64,000 bases of DNA from Pachyseris speciosa. Taxonomy: Eukaryota > Cnidaria > Anthozoa > Scleractinia > Pachyseridae. This document shows positions 54,570 to 64,000 of the stretch, one piece after another. Under the pieces are notes generated by a model. The model worked only from the letters and a program-made list of their open reading frames with translations. It was not told the origin of the DNA and ran no database searches. Position 1 is the stretch's first letter. Every line of letters starts with the position of its first letter. The position numbers and the translations under genes are program-made. Where the stretch lies: contig JAEMWC010000248.1 of assembly GCA_016490735.1 (NCBI GenBank), positions 769,501 through 833,500 of the forward strand. Reading direction: 5' to 3'.

Positions 54570-56966
54570 TAATTCGATATTCACATTACGGTGGCACTCA
54601 TTAGTTACTTCATTAAATTGTAAACTGCACAAGCAGTCTGGTAAAGGCCCCCGGCCAGTGTTGTAACTTATCCCTGAAAAGCCCCGCTGGGGAGAGGATA
54701 ATTAACTACGGCAACGGCATTTAGTTCCTGAACGAATCCCCATCATTTTCCAAGTTAAACAAATTGGCGTGGCTCAAACTCTGTCGACAGGAGTCAGCCA
54801 AACCGCTGTCTAACTTGATAATCGTCACTCGAGTTTTTGGAAGACAAAACAAAGAGAAACTCACCTTTTGAGATCTTTATATTGAAACAAATCACATTAG
54901 AATGCAGTTACTCGTGCTGTGGTCTCTCTGATCACTCATCTCACAGTTGTGTTAAGGCTACTAAACAATGCTTAACAAACCTGTCCCCGCAAAGCCTTCC
55001 AGTTGTTCACCAAAACCAACATTCAAGTGGGCTGTATGCTCTCATGCTCTTACTGGGGCAAAAACGACCAAGTACCTGAGAAGTGAGAAAGATCCCCCCC
55101 GTCCCCGAAATCGCTCTATAGTACAATAACATACTCCAATAACATCAGACCTTGTAACTTCTATTATGTCCTATCATATATTTTTTTCTGCAAAGCAATC
55201 TCATTAATTTTTTAAGCTTATTTTAGTCCCTATATATCCACAAAGACATGCAAACCAGCAACATTAATACAAATATGCAGGCAGTTTTAGAGAGTGTTAC
55301 ACTCTTGAAGCTTATACACTTCTTGTATGGATAATAGCATGGTTTGAAGTGATATTTGGTATAAATACCACGAGTGTTCAAAAGCGTTATACGTAATTGG
55401 GACAATTTTGAATATGACGACTGGTATTTATGCCAAATGTCACGCACAAATCATTCTATTTTTTGTTTCTAAGGCTACCACCTGAGAAATTTATGTAATG
55501 TCATCTTTTTATTTCGTTCAGTTGTTTCGCTACATAAAAGAGGAAATTGCTTTTGAAATTCTTGCTTTTGGTGGAACTGGTCCGAACATTAGCCAAGCTG
55601 ATGTACTTTGTTTTTCGTTAGTTTTATTAAATTTGAAAATCTGGAAACTTTCCGTCACTTTTTCATAACTCGCTCAGAGACGTGATTTCGGTTACCATAG
55701 AAACTGTAACATTCATACGTAGGTATTTCAATTTAAGCTGAAATACCTCTTCGCTTAGCCAATCAAATTACAGAAATTCTCAGGTAGTAGTATAAAGCTT
55801 AAAATACCTTTATGGAAGGCAATTGTGTTCCACTTCAGTTGCGCCTCTAAAGTGAAAAATAGCGCGTACTGTTTGTGTACTTGAACACGACTGAAACGCC
55901 ACGAACAAAATAAGCTATAGAAGACTACTATTGTACAAAAGGACTATAAAATGTTTTAAAATACGTATCTTCCTAAAATTTTGATCATGGTTTTGCTAGA
56001 CTGTCTGTGTCATTACTTCATATTATTTATATGAATCAAATATTTCAGCTGTCGCCGAGTGAAATTTCCAAGCGGTGAAGAAATCAATTCTCCTGCTTCC
56101 TAATCCAAAGACCCCAGTCGGTCTACTCCCCAACTTAGACGTTGCTGGAGGTGTTGCAGTTATGACTACGAAACAATTAAAATAGCTGTAACATGCATGA
56201 AAGTGTTTTCCATTTAACGACGCGTTCAATTTCAACTCAATGAAGGTTTGTGGATACGAAAGTTACTTCATAAACCACGAAATTTCCAACCAGCAGACTG
56301 AAAAGCTCAATGAAATCCCCATAAAGGTCCTATCTCCATCGTAATCCCTCTAAATTATTTTTAGACGTCCTCAAGAGGGTTTTACCAATTGCGTGGAAGC
56401 TCTTAACACTGGTAAAAATGGGGACATATGATTGGCTATCATTCAACCCTCTTGGGAAAACCGCATCTTGGAGGACAACTAAAAATAACTTTAGAGGGAT
56501 TACCATCGGGATAGAGCCTATATGGGGGATTAATTCTCTTATCTTTATCCTCTCTTCAACATATTCCAGGCCCGACACACAGTGTATTTGAAGAACTAAG
56601 GTGTGTACGTGTAATACGTTGTTTTTAACAACTAGACTGTTATTTTACGATGAGTAAAGGAAAAGCAGAATTAGTTTAAATCTTAAGTATTGAAAAACAA
56701 ACACCGTAAACAAACAGGGTTGCCACTTTACGGGATAAAAAAAGCGGAAACTTTTTCCTTACCAACCACGAATTTTCAGACCATTCTGCAAAAAAGCTTT
56801 GCAGGCGAAGCCAGCGATGAAATATAAAACATCAACACTGGCAAGCCACAGTAAATTTCCCTGACTCTAACTCTGTAACTCATGACAACAAATTCTGTGA
56901 CCTTGAAAAAAGTTCTTATTCTCTGACTTTTCCCGATCACAGCAGCCCTGTTTAAGTTCCATGCGA

Positions 56967-57425
56967 TTATTCCTCATAAACCCAATTCTCCAGAACCTCG
57001 GCGACATCCATTCTGTTAAAATCCTCTTCCTTCAACATTTCAATCAGCCGTCCAACAGTTGCATCAGGGCGAGATGACCATGTCACCAAAATGGTATCAG
57101 TGGGGTTTGGTGATTTCTGCCCAACGAAGTCGATCTCATCTCTGTCCAATCCGGTTTTCTCTGCAAGCATTCGGAAGTCGTCAAATCGAATAATTCGCTT
57201 GACATTCAACATCAAACAGACGCGGGAGTACACTCGCAGAGGTATGTATTTCACCTTGACGAGGTTTCGTCGCTGAGTGCTGGAGTGTGACCTGCGAGCC
57301 ACAAACTCCTCGTCCCTACTGACGATTGCTTGAAAGGAACCCTGAACTTCTATGTCAAGCACGACGAACACAACGATGAACAAGGCATACATCATCAGTG
57401 GTGTGAACAGTTGATAGGCTGTATT
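56967..57425 (-). CDS. Death-domain last exon (right copy)
   Basis: 459 nt, the same length, acceptor (TTTCACACCTTAG) and stop position as the left copy exon at 8590-9048, phase 0. It holds the membrane helix MMYALFIVVFVVLDIEVQG and the Death-fold block FDDFRMLAEKTGLDRDEIDF, DATVGRLIEMLKEEDFNRMD, VAEVLENWVYEE. The Death-domain helices are nearly identical to the left copy, while the linker between helix and domain differs more and has compensating length changes (one residue lost before the domain, two gained in QKSPN). Both frames remain open, which suggests that each was under constraint for some time. Its 5' exons beyond 58765 are not found here, so it may be a partial gene. Confidence 0.65.
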   Translation of the reverse strand, partial: NTAYQLFTPLMMYALFIVVFVVLDIEVQGSFQAIVSRDEEFVARRSHSSTQRRNLVKVKYIPLRVYSRVCLMLNVKRIIRFDDFRMLAEKTGLDRDEIDFVGQKSPNPTDTILVTWSSRPDATVGRLIEMLKEEDFNRMDVAEVLENWVYEE

Positions 57426-57602
57426 CTAAGGTGTGAAACAAAAAGTATTAGCATAGCGGAAAGTGGGGGAGAGACATAACAGACGAGAGAAGAAATATTA
57501 AATTTGACATTTTCACCTTACGATCTTTGTTGGAGGCAAATTCAGCGATGAAAGTAGAGCTTTATTTTTACAAGAAGTGAAGAAATTGTTTACTATGCAA
57601 GG

Positions 57603-58030
57603 TGAAAACGTCATTGGGGGCATCAGGAAAAGCTATGACTGGAAAAATTTTCAGGGTGCTGAGGTATTATTTTACCATCGTTATGTTGATGATTTTATTT
57701 CGTTCCGAAAATGATGCGTTACTGTTTTTCAGCTATATAAACTCTGGGCACCACAACATTAGGTTAACTATGGATAAAGAAATAGATCATAAAATATCAT
57801 TCTTAGATGTTCTTATCAACAACGACACTCATTTTCCTGTTAATAGTGTTTACCGCAAAAAAACCTTCACGGGCCTATTGACTAATTACTTTAGTTTTAC
57901 ATCTTATTCTTATAAACTGGGTCTCATTTGCACTCTTGTTGAGTAGAGCGTACAAGATCAACAACACTTGGTTCGGTTTTCACGAAGACATTACACAACT
58001 TACTAAAATCCTCCAAAAGAATCTTTTACC
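57603..58030 (+). pseudogene. Penelope-like RT fragment (right copy)
   Basis: Same fragment as 9525-9850 but longer. It has RSENDALLFFSYINSGHHNI, MDKEIDHKISFLDVLINND, SVYRKKTFTGLLTNYFSFTS and YKLGLICTLVE, followed after a stop by codons for KINNTWFGFHEDI..LTKIL in another frame. The YVDD box is out of frame with the rest. It lies antisense in the intron between the two Death-domain-gene exons. Confidence 0.8.
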
Positions 58031-58540
58031 AGCCAGTTTTTTCAAAATTTCAAGCTATGCCTTAAAAAGTCACCAAAAAAATTATTATGGTTAGCTCTTC
58101 CTGCTAAAATTTCATTGGAATTCATCTTGCTGATTCTGTAGGAGCATTTTTCCCATGATAACAGGTAAAAGGCAGTAATTTTGGCAGAATTGAACCAAAA
58201 ACAGCAAAAATCCCGGTGACAGTGCTCCTTTAAAGTTGTAGGGCTAAAAGATCTGGCCAAGTCCAAGTGGTTCCATCCATGTGATCTGGAGCCCTAAAAA
58301 TAAATCAAGCCAAGAAAAAACGTGGTGGCCCAAACCCCCCCACCCTGTCCCTCATGGTCCCTGTAGACTAATAGCCCAAAGAGTAGCTATTCACAAAGTA
58401 TAAAATATTCTTTTCTTCTCTTTTTTCTTTTGAGCCTGCCTTGAATAGCTACTAAGCTACCTGTGGGCTCAAACTTCTTAAATTCTTATGTACTAAAGTA
58501 TGAAGTTGTTGTTGTTGTCACTGCCTAATAGTATGGATAC

Positions 58541-58765
58541 CTGTGTGGTAAGGATGCCTGTCACATGTGCCATGAAGCTATCAGGATGACACACTATCAT
58601 TGCAGCAACAAGGAAGGTGTAACAGTTGATGATCAACAGCACAGAAACACAGTGCAACACTTGACTGTCAAGAGGTGGGTGGGTGATGCACACCATCAAA
58701 ATGCCCACGTTCATCATCAGAATCAGAAACATGTCAGGAAGGGATGCATTCTTCATTAACTCCCA
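58541..58765 (-). CDS. transmembrane exon of Death-domain protein (right copy)
   Basis: 225 nt between acceptor TTTATTTCAG and donor GTATCC, phase 0 to 0, as in the left copy. Encodes WELMKNASLPDMFLILMMNV and VSVLLIINCYTFLVAAMIV, two predicted helices. Differences from the left copy are few and mostly conservative (N/V, Y/H, G/A). It joins in phase to 57425-56967. Confidence 0.6.
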
Positions 58766-60774
58766 CTGAAATAAATTCACAAATTAACAACCATTACTCA
58801 AGCTAATTACTCGGGCTGAAGGCACGAAGGTGAGAATTTGGCTCTGGGACTGAAGCTCCCAGTAATTATCGGGTCCATTAAGCTGTTTTGTTTCCACTCC
58901 TAATGAGAGTTTCAAAAGTTTTGAAAGTTATAAAGTAAAGTTATCAGCTACAGAAACAAAATGAACTTCATTAGAGGTCAGAACACATCCTAATTTTCTT
59001 GAGATTTTGATTTCAAAATATGGTTTCGGGCCCATCAAGTCCTGGGACTTTCGAGAACCAGCCCCTGTTCTTTTTATTCTAACTTCTTATTTTCTTTCTT
59101 TCTTTTTTTTTTCGTCTTCGTGTTGCCAATTTCCCAGCGCACGTGTTTAACTCGCACCACTGAACACAGAAGGGTTTAAAAGAAGATGGGTCATCTTCAC
59201 GTGTTTCTAACGTGACATGTTAGACCTTCTGTGCAGTTGAGTGACCTTCATTGCAAAACTGCGCGGAACGTCAAATGATGTTTTCAAAGCAAACCTTTGG
59301 TTCTTTTTCATTTTGTTCTGCAAGAGATGTTTGATGAGAAATTTCGGAGATTTCTCCGACCAAATCTCAAATCCTAAACTGTTCGATAAGTGTTTTCTTC
59401 CCCAAACGTTGAGCAGAAATTAAATATCTATCGATGTAAACAATGTGATCAGTCATTTTAGAATAAAAAAACCTACTTTCAAATCATTAGCTATGCTGAG
59501 GTTATGTTGTGTAGTGGTCTCTGTCACCGCCTCTGATGCCTAGTAGGGGCAACTTTTGTGTTTTTTTTTTCTTTTGCCTTTTTCTGCTTTCTTTCTTTTT
59601 TTTTTTGTTTAGAAGTATTACTATTTTTATCAATAGTTCAGCTGTAAAGCAGTTTGGCAATTTTAAAGGGTTATTCAAAACAAACAAATAGACTCGAACT
59701 TCATGATAAGCACAATGCACCTGAAAAAAGACAGACTTCTCTCTTTTCTTTTGTTTCCCGCCAAATTAAGGATACACCCTGTACTTTTTCAGGCCCAAGT
59801 TTAGGTTAATTGTAGCCTAGTTTTCAAAATGTTGTTGGAAGGCATGGCTACCACACCATATCTTATTAAAAAAATAAAAAATGTGGTGAGTGGAGCCTAG
59901 TCCCTAGGCGTTCCCTCTTTCCCCCCTTGTCTTCGCGAAGTCTGAGATGGAGTGGGCGAGAGAACACCTAGCAAATATTGCCAAAATACCCCTGATTTTA
60001 GCGCAAAAAAACCCCTGGTTGGAATTTACGAGTCTCCACGCCATATCGTGTAAAAGCTCACCGCCGATGCGACAAATCCATACAATGGAAGTGTCCACAA
60101 ACGACGGTAAGTTCTAACTGTGCACGGAGTAACCTTTTTAGTCCATTATTTTCCGTTCAAAGTTCTCTCGTGTTCATAATAAAGTTACCTGTACTTGGCC
60201 GCACATTTTTTATCGTGAGCATAATTTTGGTAGATTCAGACGAGTGCAATGCGGACACCCATCCTTTGCAGCAACCTCAAAGGTATATTATGCCATTATT
60301 GTAACGTACGACCTCGTGCATATTTCGGTGTTGTTTATGGTGGATGGTACTCTCTTTGAGTCTCTCTTGGTGACGTCACCGCTGACAGTTGGGTTTGGCC
60401 AAGCTGAGAACGCCTGGGGACTAGGCTTGGGTGAGTGCATTGTTGAGTTACCAGTATATAAGCATTCTGGAATTTTTATGAAAATGAGAGAAGTGCCCAG
60501 AGAAGCAGAAGCCACAGGCGAGTGCTTCTTGCACTTCTTGAGTGTTAAAAATTCACAAGTGCTTATGTTACTCAACAATATACGAGGAACAAGTTTCTTT
60601 ATTTCTTTTACAATATTAAATGTCACAGAGATTTGCACAAACTGTCATAATGGGAGAAATTGATGAAATTTGACGACACTCAACCCCCAAATTTTGCTTT
60701 TATGTTCACAATAATGTCAAATATGAATCGAATCACATATTTTTTTGTTGTTTTTACTTAACATTAATAATTCA

Positions 60775-61020
60775 TGAAGGAAATACAAATTAAAGAAATT
60801 AATTTTTAACGAGTGTCTTTATATCTGATAAAGACACGGCTAAATTTTACATCTGATTTTCTAGGCCAAAATAACTCAAAATCTAAATTTTAGTGTTAGA
60901 ATGGATAGACGAACAGTAAAGTTTTTTAAGCCGTTCAATAAATTCCCAATTTGTGTTTTATCAAGTCCTAAAACACTCGGCTGCGCCTCGTGTTTTAAAC
61001 TTGATAAAACACTCCTGCTC
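60775..61020. repeat. hairpin insertion in right duplication copy
   Basis: Two hairpins: GAGTGTCTTTAT..ATAAAGACACGG near 60815, and GTGTTTTATCAAGT..CTCGTGTTTTAAACTTGATAAAACAC (60953-61009). The left copy has nothing at the matching place (14090-14110), so this was inserted later. Confidence 0.55.
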
Positions 61021-61138
61021 ATTTATTAAACATTACACAAGATGTCCAGAGGTTTGCGTGAGCATACACTTGTGACATAGCCAGTGTGCATTATAATTCC
61101 ACAATACACGCACATGATGTAGGGCATGATGTTGAGAT

Positions 61139-62818
61139 ATGGGCTTTCGGAGAATGTGAAAATTATTTTTATCAGTGGCAGATTTATGTCATGTGCTAGA
61201 CAACCAGAGTGATCATATTTCATTCCATCATGTTTGAAGCCAAAACATTTGGCGGATTTAAGATGGCCGAACACAGTTTTTGAAACCTAAGTAGCATTTA
61301 CCTTTAATTCTGAAACCGTTGAACTCTAGGTCCCCAAAATTGGCAGGATATGAGTTAAAAGGATAGACTTTCGAATTTTGGTAGTTATGCTGACGTGTGC
61401 ACTGTTGCCATGGTAACATCACTGGATATAAACATCCAACACATTTTTGAGCTCATTTCACATTTTTCAAAAGCCAGTTGAAGGACGAACAGCAATTTGC
61501 ATACTTAATGTTTATCTAATCACCTTTGTGAGAAAATTTTAAAGTATTTGGTAACAACAAAAATCAGCTAGGCAAAGCCAGCGAAATTCAAAACAAGTCT
61601 TTCTTGGGATGAAAGTGGCAACTAGCTGTGACATTGTTTGCAAATACTAATAATGCTTTCTGTAATTATCAATGAACCAACTGAAGTTGAAATCCGAAGC
61701 GAAGGGTAATTTTTTATTTTTTTTATCATTGTATTATTTTTTAATAAAGCTTTTACTGAGTGGTAAAATGCAGTTAATGGAACGTGACGCCATGGGGGTG
61801 ATGGGTCGGGCAGGTTAGCCCACTCGTAAGCTTAGGTCTATAGTGAAAGCCTTATTCATGAATGAATGTACTCTATTCATAAGTTTAGGATAAAAGCCTT
61901 TCATGGCTAAAAATTGTTAAAGTACCTCGTGAAACGTCTGTAACTACAATCTTACCTCTCCCTGGATTGGTTCTTGTTTTTTGTGAGCTCTATTCATAGC
62001 GAGCAGTTTGCCACGTTGTGTCTACGTTGTTTATAGTAGAACTCTACCTATTGGCCATAGTGTCAGACACTGTCTTGCTATAAAAGCTACTGAATGCCAC
62101 ACCAGGGCGTTATTCTAGTCGTATTGCACGAAAGTCAACTTTGTAGCAGTTTTGTTTCCCGCCCTCCCTCCCCTTGGAGGAGGTTTGCTGTAGTTCATGT
62201 AAGCCCTATTAAACTTGGGGTCCCCTCCCTTGTGGTTCGGTTAAGTCTGCGTAGCGACTTCCCCCAAGCTCTTGGCATTGCTTGTGTCTTGCCATCTTAT
62301 ACCTTTGCTCTTATCTTGTCCGATCCAGCCCGTGCGGTGCTGGGGAGATAAGTAAGGCTCTGCCAATACTCTTACCTTACCCACGTTTATGGGGAGGTAA
62401 GTGAGGCCCTTCTTGTTTTTATGCGTACAACCCGAAGTCGCGAATAACCTGCCACAGGGATGTGTCCCCCCAATTTATGCCATTTTGCTGTCTGTGTATT
62501 TTATCTTAAGCATATTTCTGTCTTGCGTGACACTCAAGTTGTTTGTCAATTTACAGAATAGTGACATTAACAGAAAAATCGAGGGGTCGAGAATGGGGTC
62601 TACATTTTGTTTATGCCCCCATAAAAGTTTAATTTTATTGCCTATGGTTGCTGTCTGTACACTGCCACTGGAATACAGCAATTCAACATAACAATAGAGA
62701 ACAGAGTATAATATAGGTACACAACAAGAACTAGAAACAACTGAAAGATTATCACTTACTGTACTCTGTTTTACCTGGCTACAGACAATACAAGTTAGGG
62801 CTTACAAATGAATTTGAA
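61139..62818. other. no gene recognised
   Basis: No splice-bounded coding exon. Two similar AGGTAAGTRAGGC blocks at about 62349 and 62395 (GATAAGTAAGGCTCTGCC and GGTAAGTGAGGCCCTTC) form a short tandem repeat. Confidence 0.4.
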
Positions 62819-62822
62819 TTAA

Positions 62823-63599
62823 TTTGCAGTACAGTTGTATTACAATCAAACCGGATGTTCTTTTGATGGCAACCTTGCAAACTCCCACTGCAACATTGGT
62901 GATTTGATTAACAGTGTGAGTGAAGCAAGTTGCAACCGCTGTGAGCAAGTTGCTCAGTTCATTTCGTACCTCGTGGTTACGACTTGTTGTGATTTTCAAG
63001 TGCTGCTGCAGTATTTTGAGGATAGATTTGCAAGTTTCATCATATGAGCCACTCAGCAATTACAATGAGCTTCTCGATCATGTGACAAAAGCTATTCCAG
63101 TTCTTCAAGGCATAAAAAACAAAGAAATAATTATAGTTTCATACGAAGATGTGTCATTGCAAACATTTATAAATATTGACTGAATTGCCTGATTTCAGAG
63201 TTGTAAGTATTAGGTTTAGTTATTTTACTGACAGTGTTCTACAAATTCAGCGATGTTGGAAGTAAACGTCCAGTGTTGAAGAATATTGAATACAGTTTGT
63301 GGCGATCATCCAACAACTTCTGCAATTTGTGTCCAGACGACCACAACAAAATTATTCTTTCCCTTTTCTCAACTGAAGTGGTACGATTACGATGTATGTG
63401 AGCCATAAAAGCCACAAAATTCACAACTAACACATCAAATAAAATTTGAAACCAGTGTCAAAACATTAGCTGGGGGGTCATGGAGCAGGTTGCAACTTGC
63501 TCCACTCAGACTGGCAGTCAAATTACCAATGTTGTGGCAGAAGTTTGCAAAGTTGTCATCAAAAAAACATCCGGTTTGACCGTAAAACTAGGGCGCAAA
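62823..63599. mobile_element. 777-bp TTAA-flanked inverted-repeat element
   Basis: TTAA at 62819-62822 and 63600-63603. The ends begin TTTGC and share AGTT.TA and CAAACCGGATGTT; the arms pair for about 120 bp (for example GAGCAAGTTGCAACC and its complement). The interior is non-coding. Superfamily cannot be fixed beyond TTAA-type. Confidence 0.75.
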
Positions 63600-64000
63600 T
63601 TAAGAGGAGATCAGTTTGGTACTATAAAAGTTGGTTGTTGTGTGGTAAAATTAACATAAATACATAAATTCTCACCAAATTTTACAATATTAGCTCTTCG
63701 GTTTCTTCCATGACTGTTTTAATGTGAAGATGCAGTTCAGCTTTAACTGAGACTTTGATAATATAGGAGTTAAAATTAAAGTACCTACATATATTTCTCA
63801 CTAATTTTAAAGTTTAAGATTTGAGGTGCTCTTGATTAAATTGGCAATTTTACAAGTGTTTGAAGTTGACCAAAATGACATGTGACAGTATAGCTGTGGC
63901 GTAACTTTGGTGACAAGTATTGCAACTATTTCACTTTGATTCGCAGATGCAAGCACATCTTTGTACCCAAAATGATATCGAACCATAGAAGGGGTGGTGA

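Larger units (their letters stand above)
51698..61138. other. segmental duplication, right copy
   Basis: Direct-orientation partner of 4597-14206. Shared blocks keep the same order. Private insertions here are a SINE (52390), an ACGACGACGG-type element (52583), a TAA-flanked element (53181) and a hairpin insertion (60770). A private 0.8-kb block (59650-60440) has no partner in the left copy. The gene exons carried are 56967-57425 and 58541-58765. Upstream exons matching 16127, 21104 and 25865 are not seen before the window ends. Confidence 0.85.

Noticed and set aside
60244..60663. 139-codon plus-strand frame
   Set aside because: Overlaps the duplicated hairpin block that also gives a minus-strand frame; not conserved as protein between the duplication copies.
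1..64000. CRISPR arrays, bacterial operons, prophage genes
   Set aside because: No regularly spaced short repeats and no dense coding; introns and retroelements show animal DNA.

Overview
The window is animal nuclear DNA that looks like a cnidarian, most likely a stony coral. The evidence is spliced genes with GT-AG (and two GC-AG) introns, AT-rich introns, Penelope-like and non-LTR retroelements, tRNA-derived SINEs and many inverted-repeat DNA elements. The cnidarian placement comes from recognising repeat and gene families, not from a search. There is no bacterial operon, CRISPR array or standard tRNA/rRNA gene.

Layout. 1-4.3 kb: a decayed repeat-family gene joined to a LINE 3' end. 4.6-14.2 kb and 51.7-61.1 kb: two direct copies of one roughly 9.5 kb segment, each with its own later insertions. 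Both copies carry the last two coding exons of a minus-strand membrane protein with a C-terminal Death domain. In the left copy these exons join in phase to three further exons at 16.1, 21.1 and 25.9 kb. The first of those carries a signature like TM1 of SLC6 transporters. 22.5-23.9 kb: two Penelope-like 3' ends head to head, each with a hammerhead-type core.

30.5-47.5 kb is the most striking part. Two DNA transposons sit back to back and share one TTAA target site. Element B (30516-35528) is decayed. Element A (35533-47467) looks structurally intact: 21-bp terminal inverted repeats, TTAA on both sides, an 11-exon transposase-like gene on the minus strand (597 codons, candidate D295/D362/E508) and a convergent three-exon plus-strand gene for a 195-residue Cys-containing protein. 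B has the same plan of two convergent genes, so a transposase plus small Cys-rich partner may be a conserved arrangement (Kolobok-like, inferred from TTAA and protein resemblance).

Inside the fourth transposase intron sits another element (39833-44996) with about 54-bp inverted repeats, an ATTA duplication and a six-exon plus-strand gene for a 342-residue SAM-domain protein. I recognise no transposase in it.

Other TTAA-flanked elements lie at 5084-5376, 14573-15003, 19334-20348 and 62823-63599, so a TTAA-specific transposase has been active in this lineage. The remaining sequence (most of 0-1.3, 16.2-19.3, 26-28.8, 47.5-49.9, 50.4-51.7 and 61.2-62.8 kb) shows no convincing gene. All gene models rest on reading splice sites and phase by eye.
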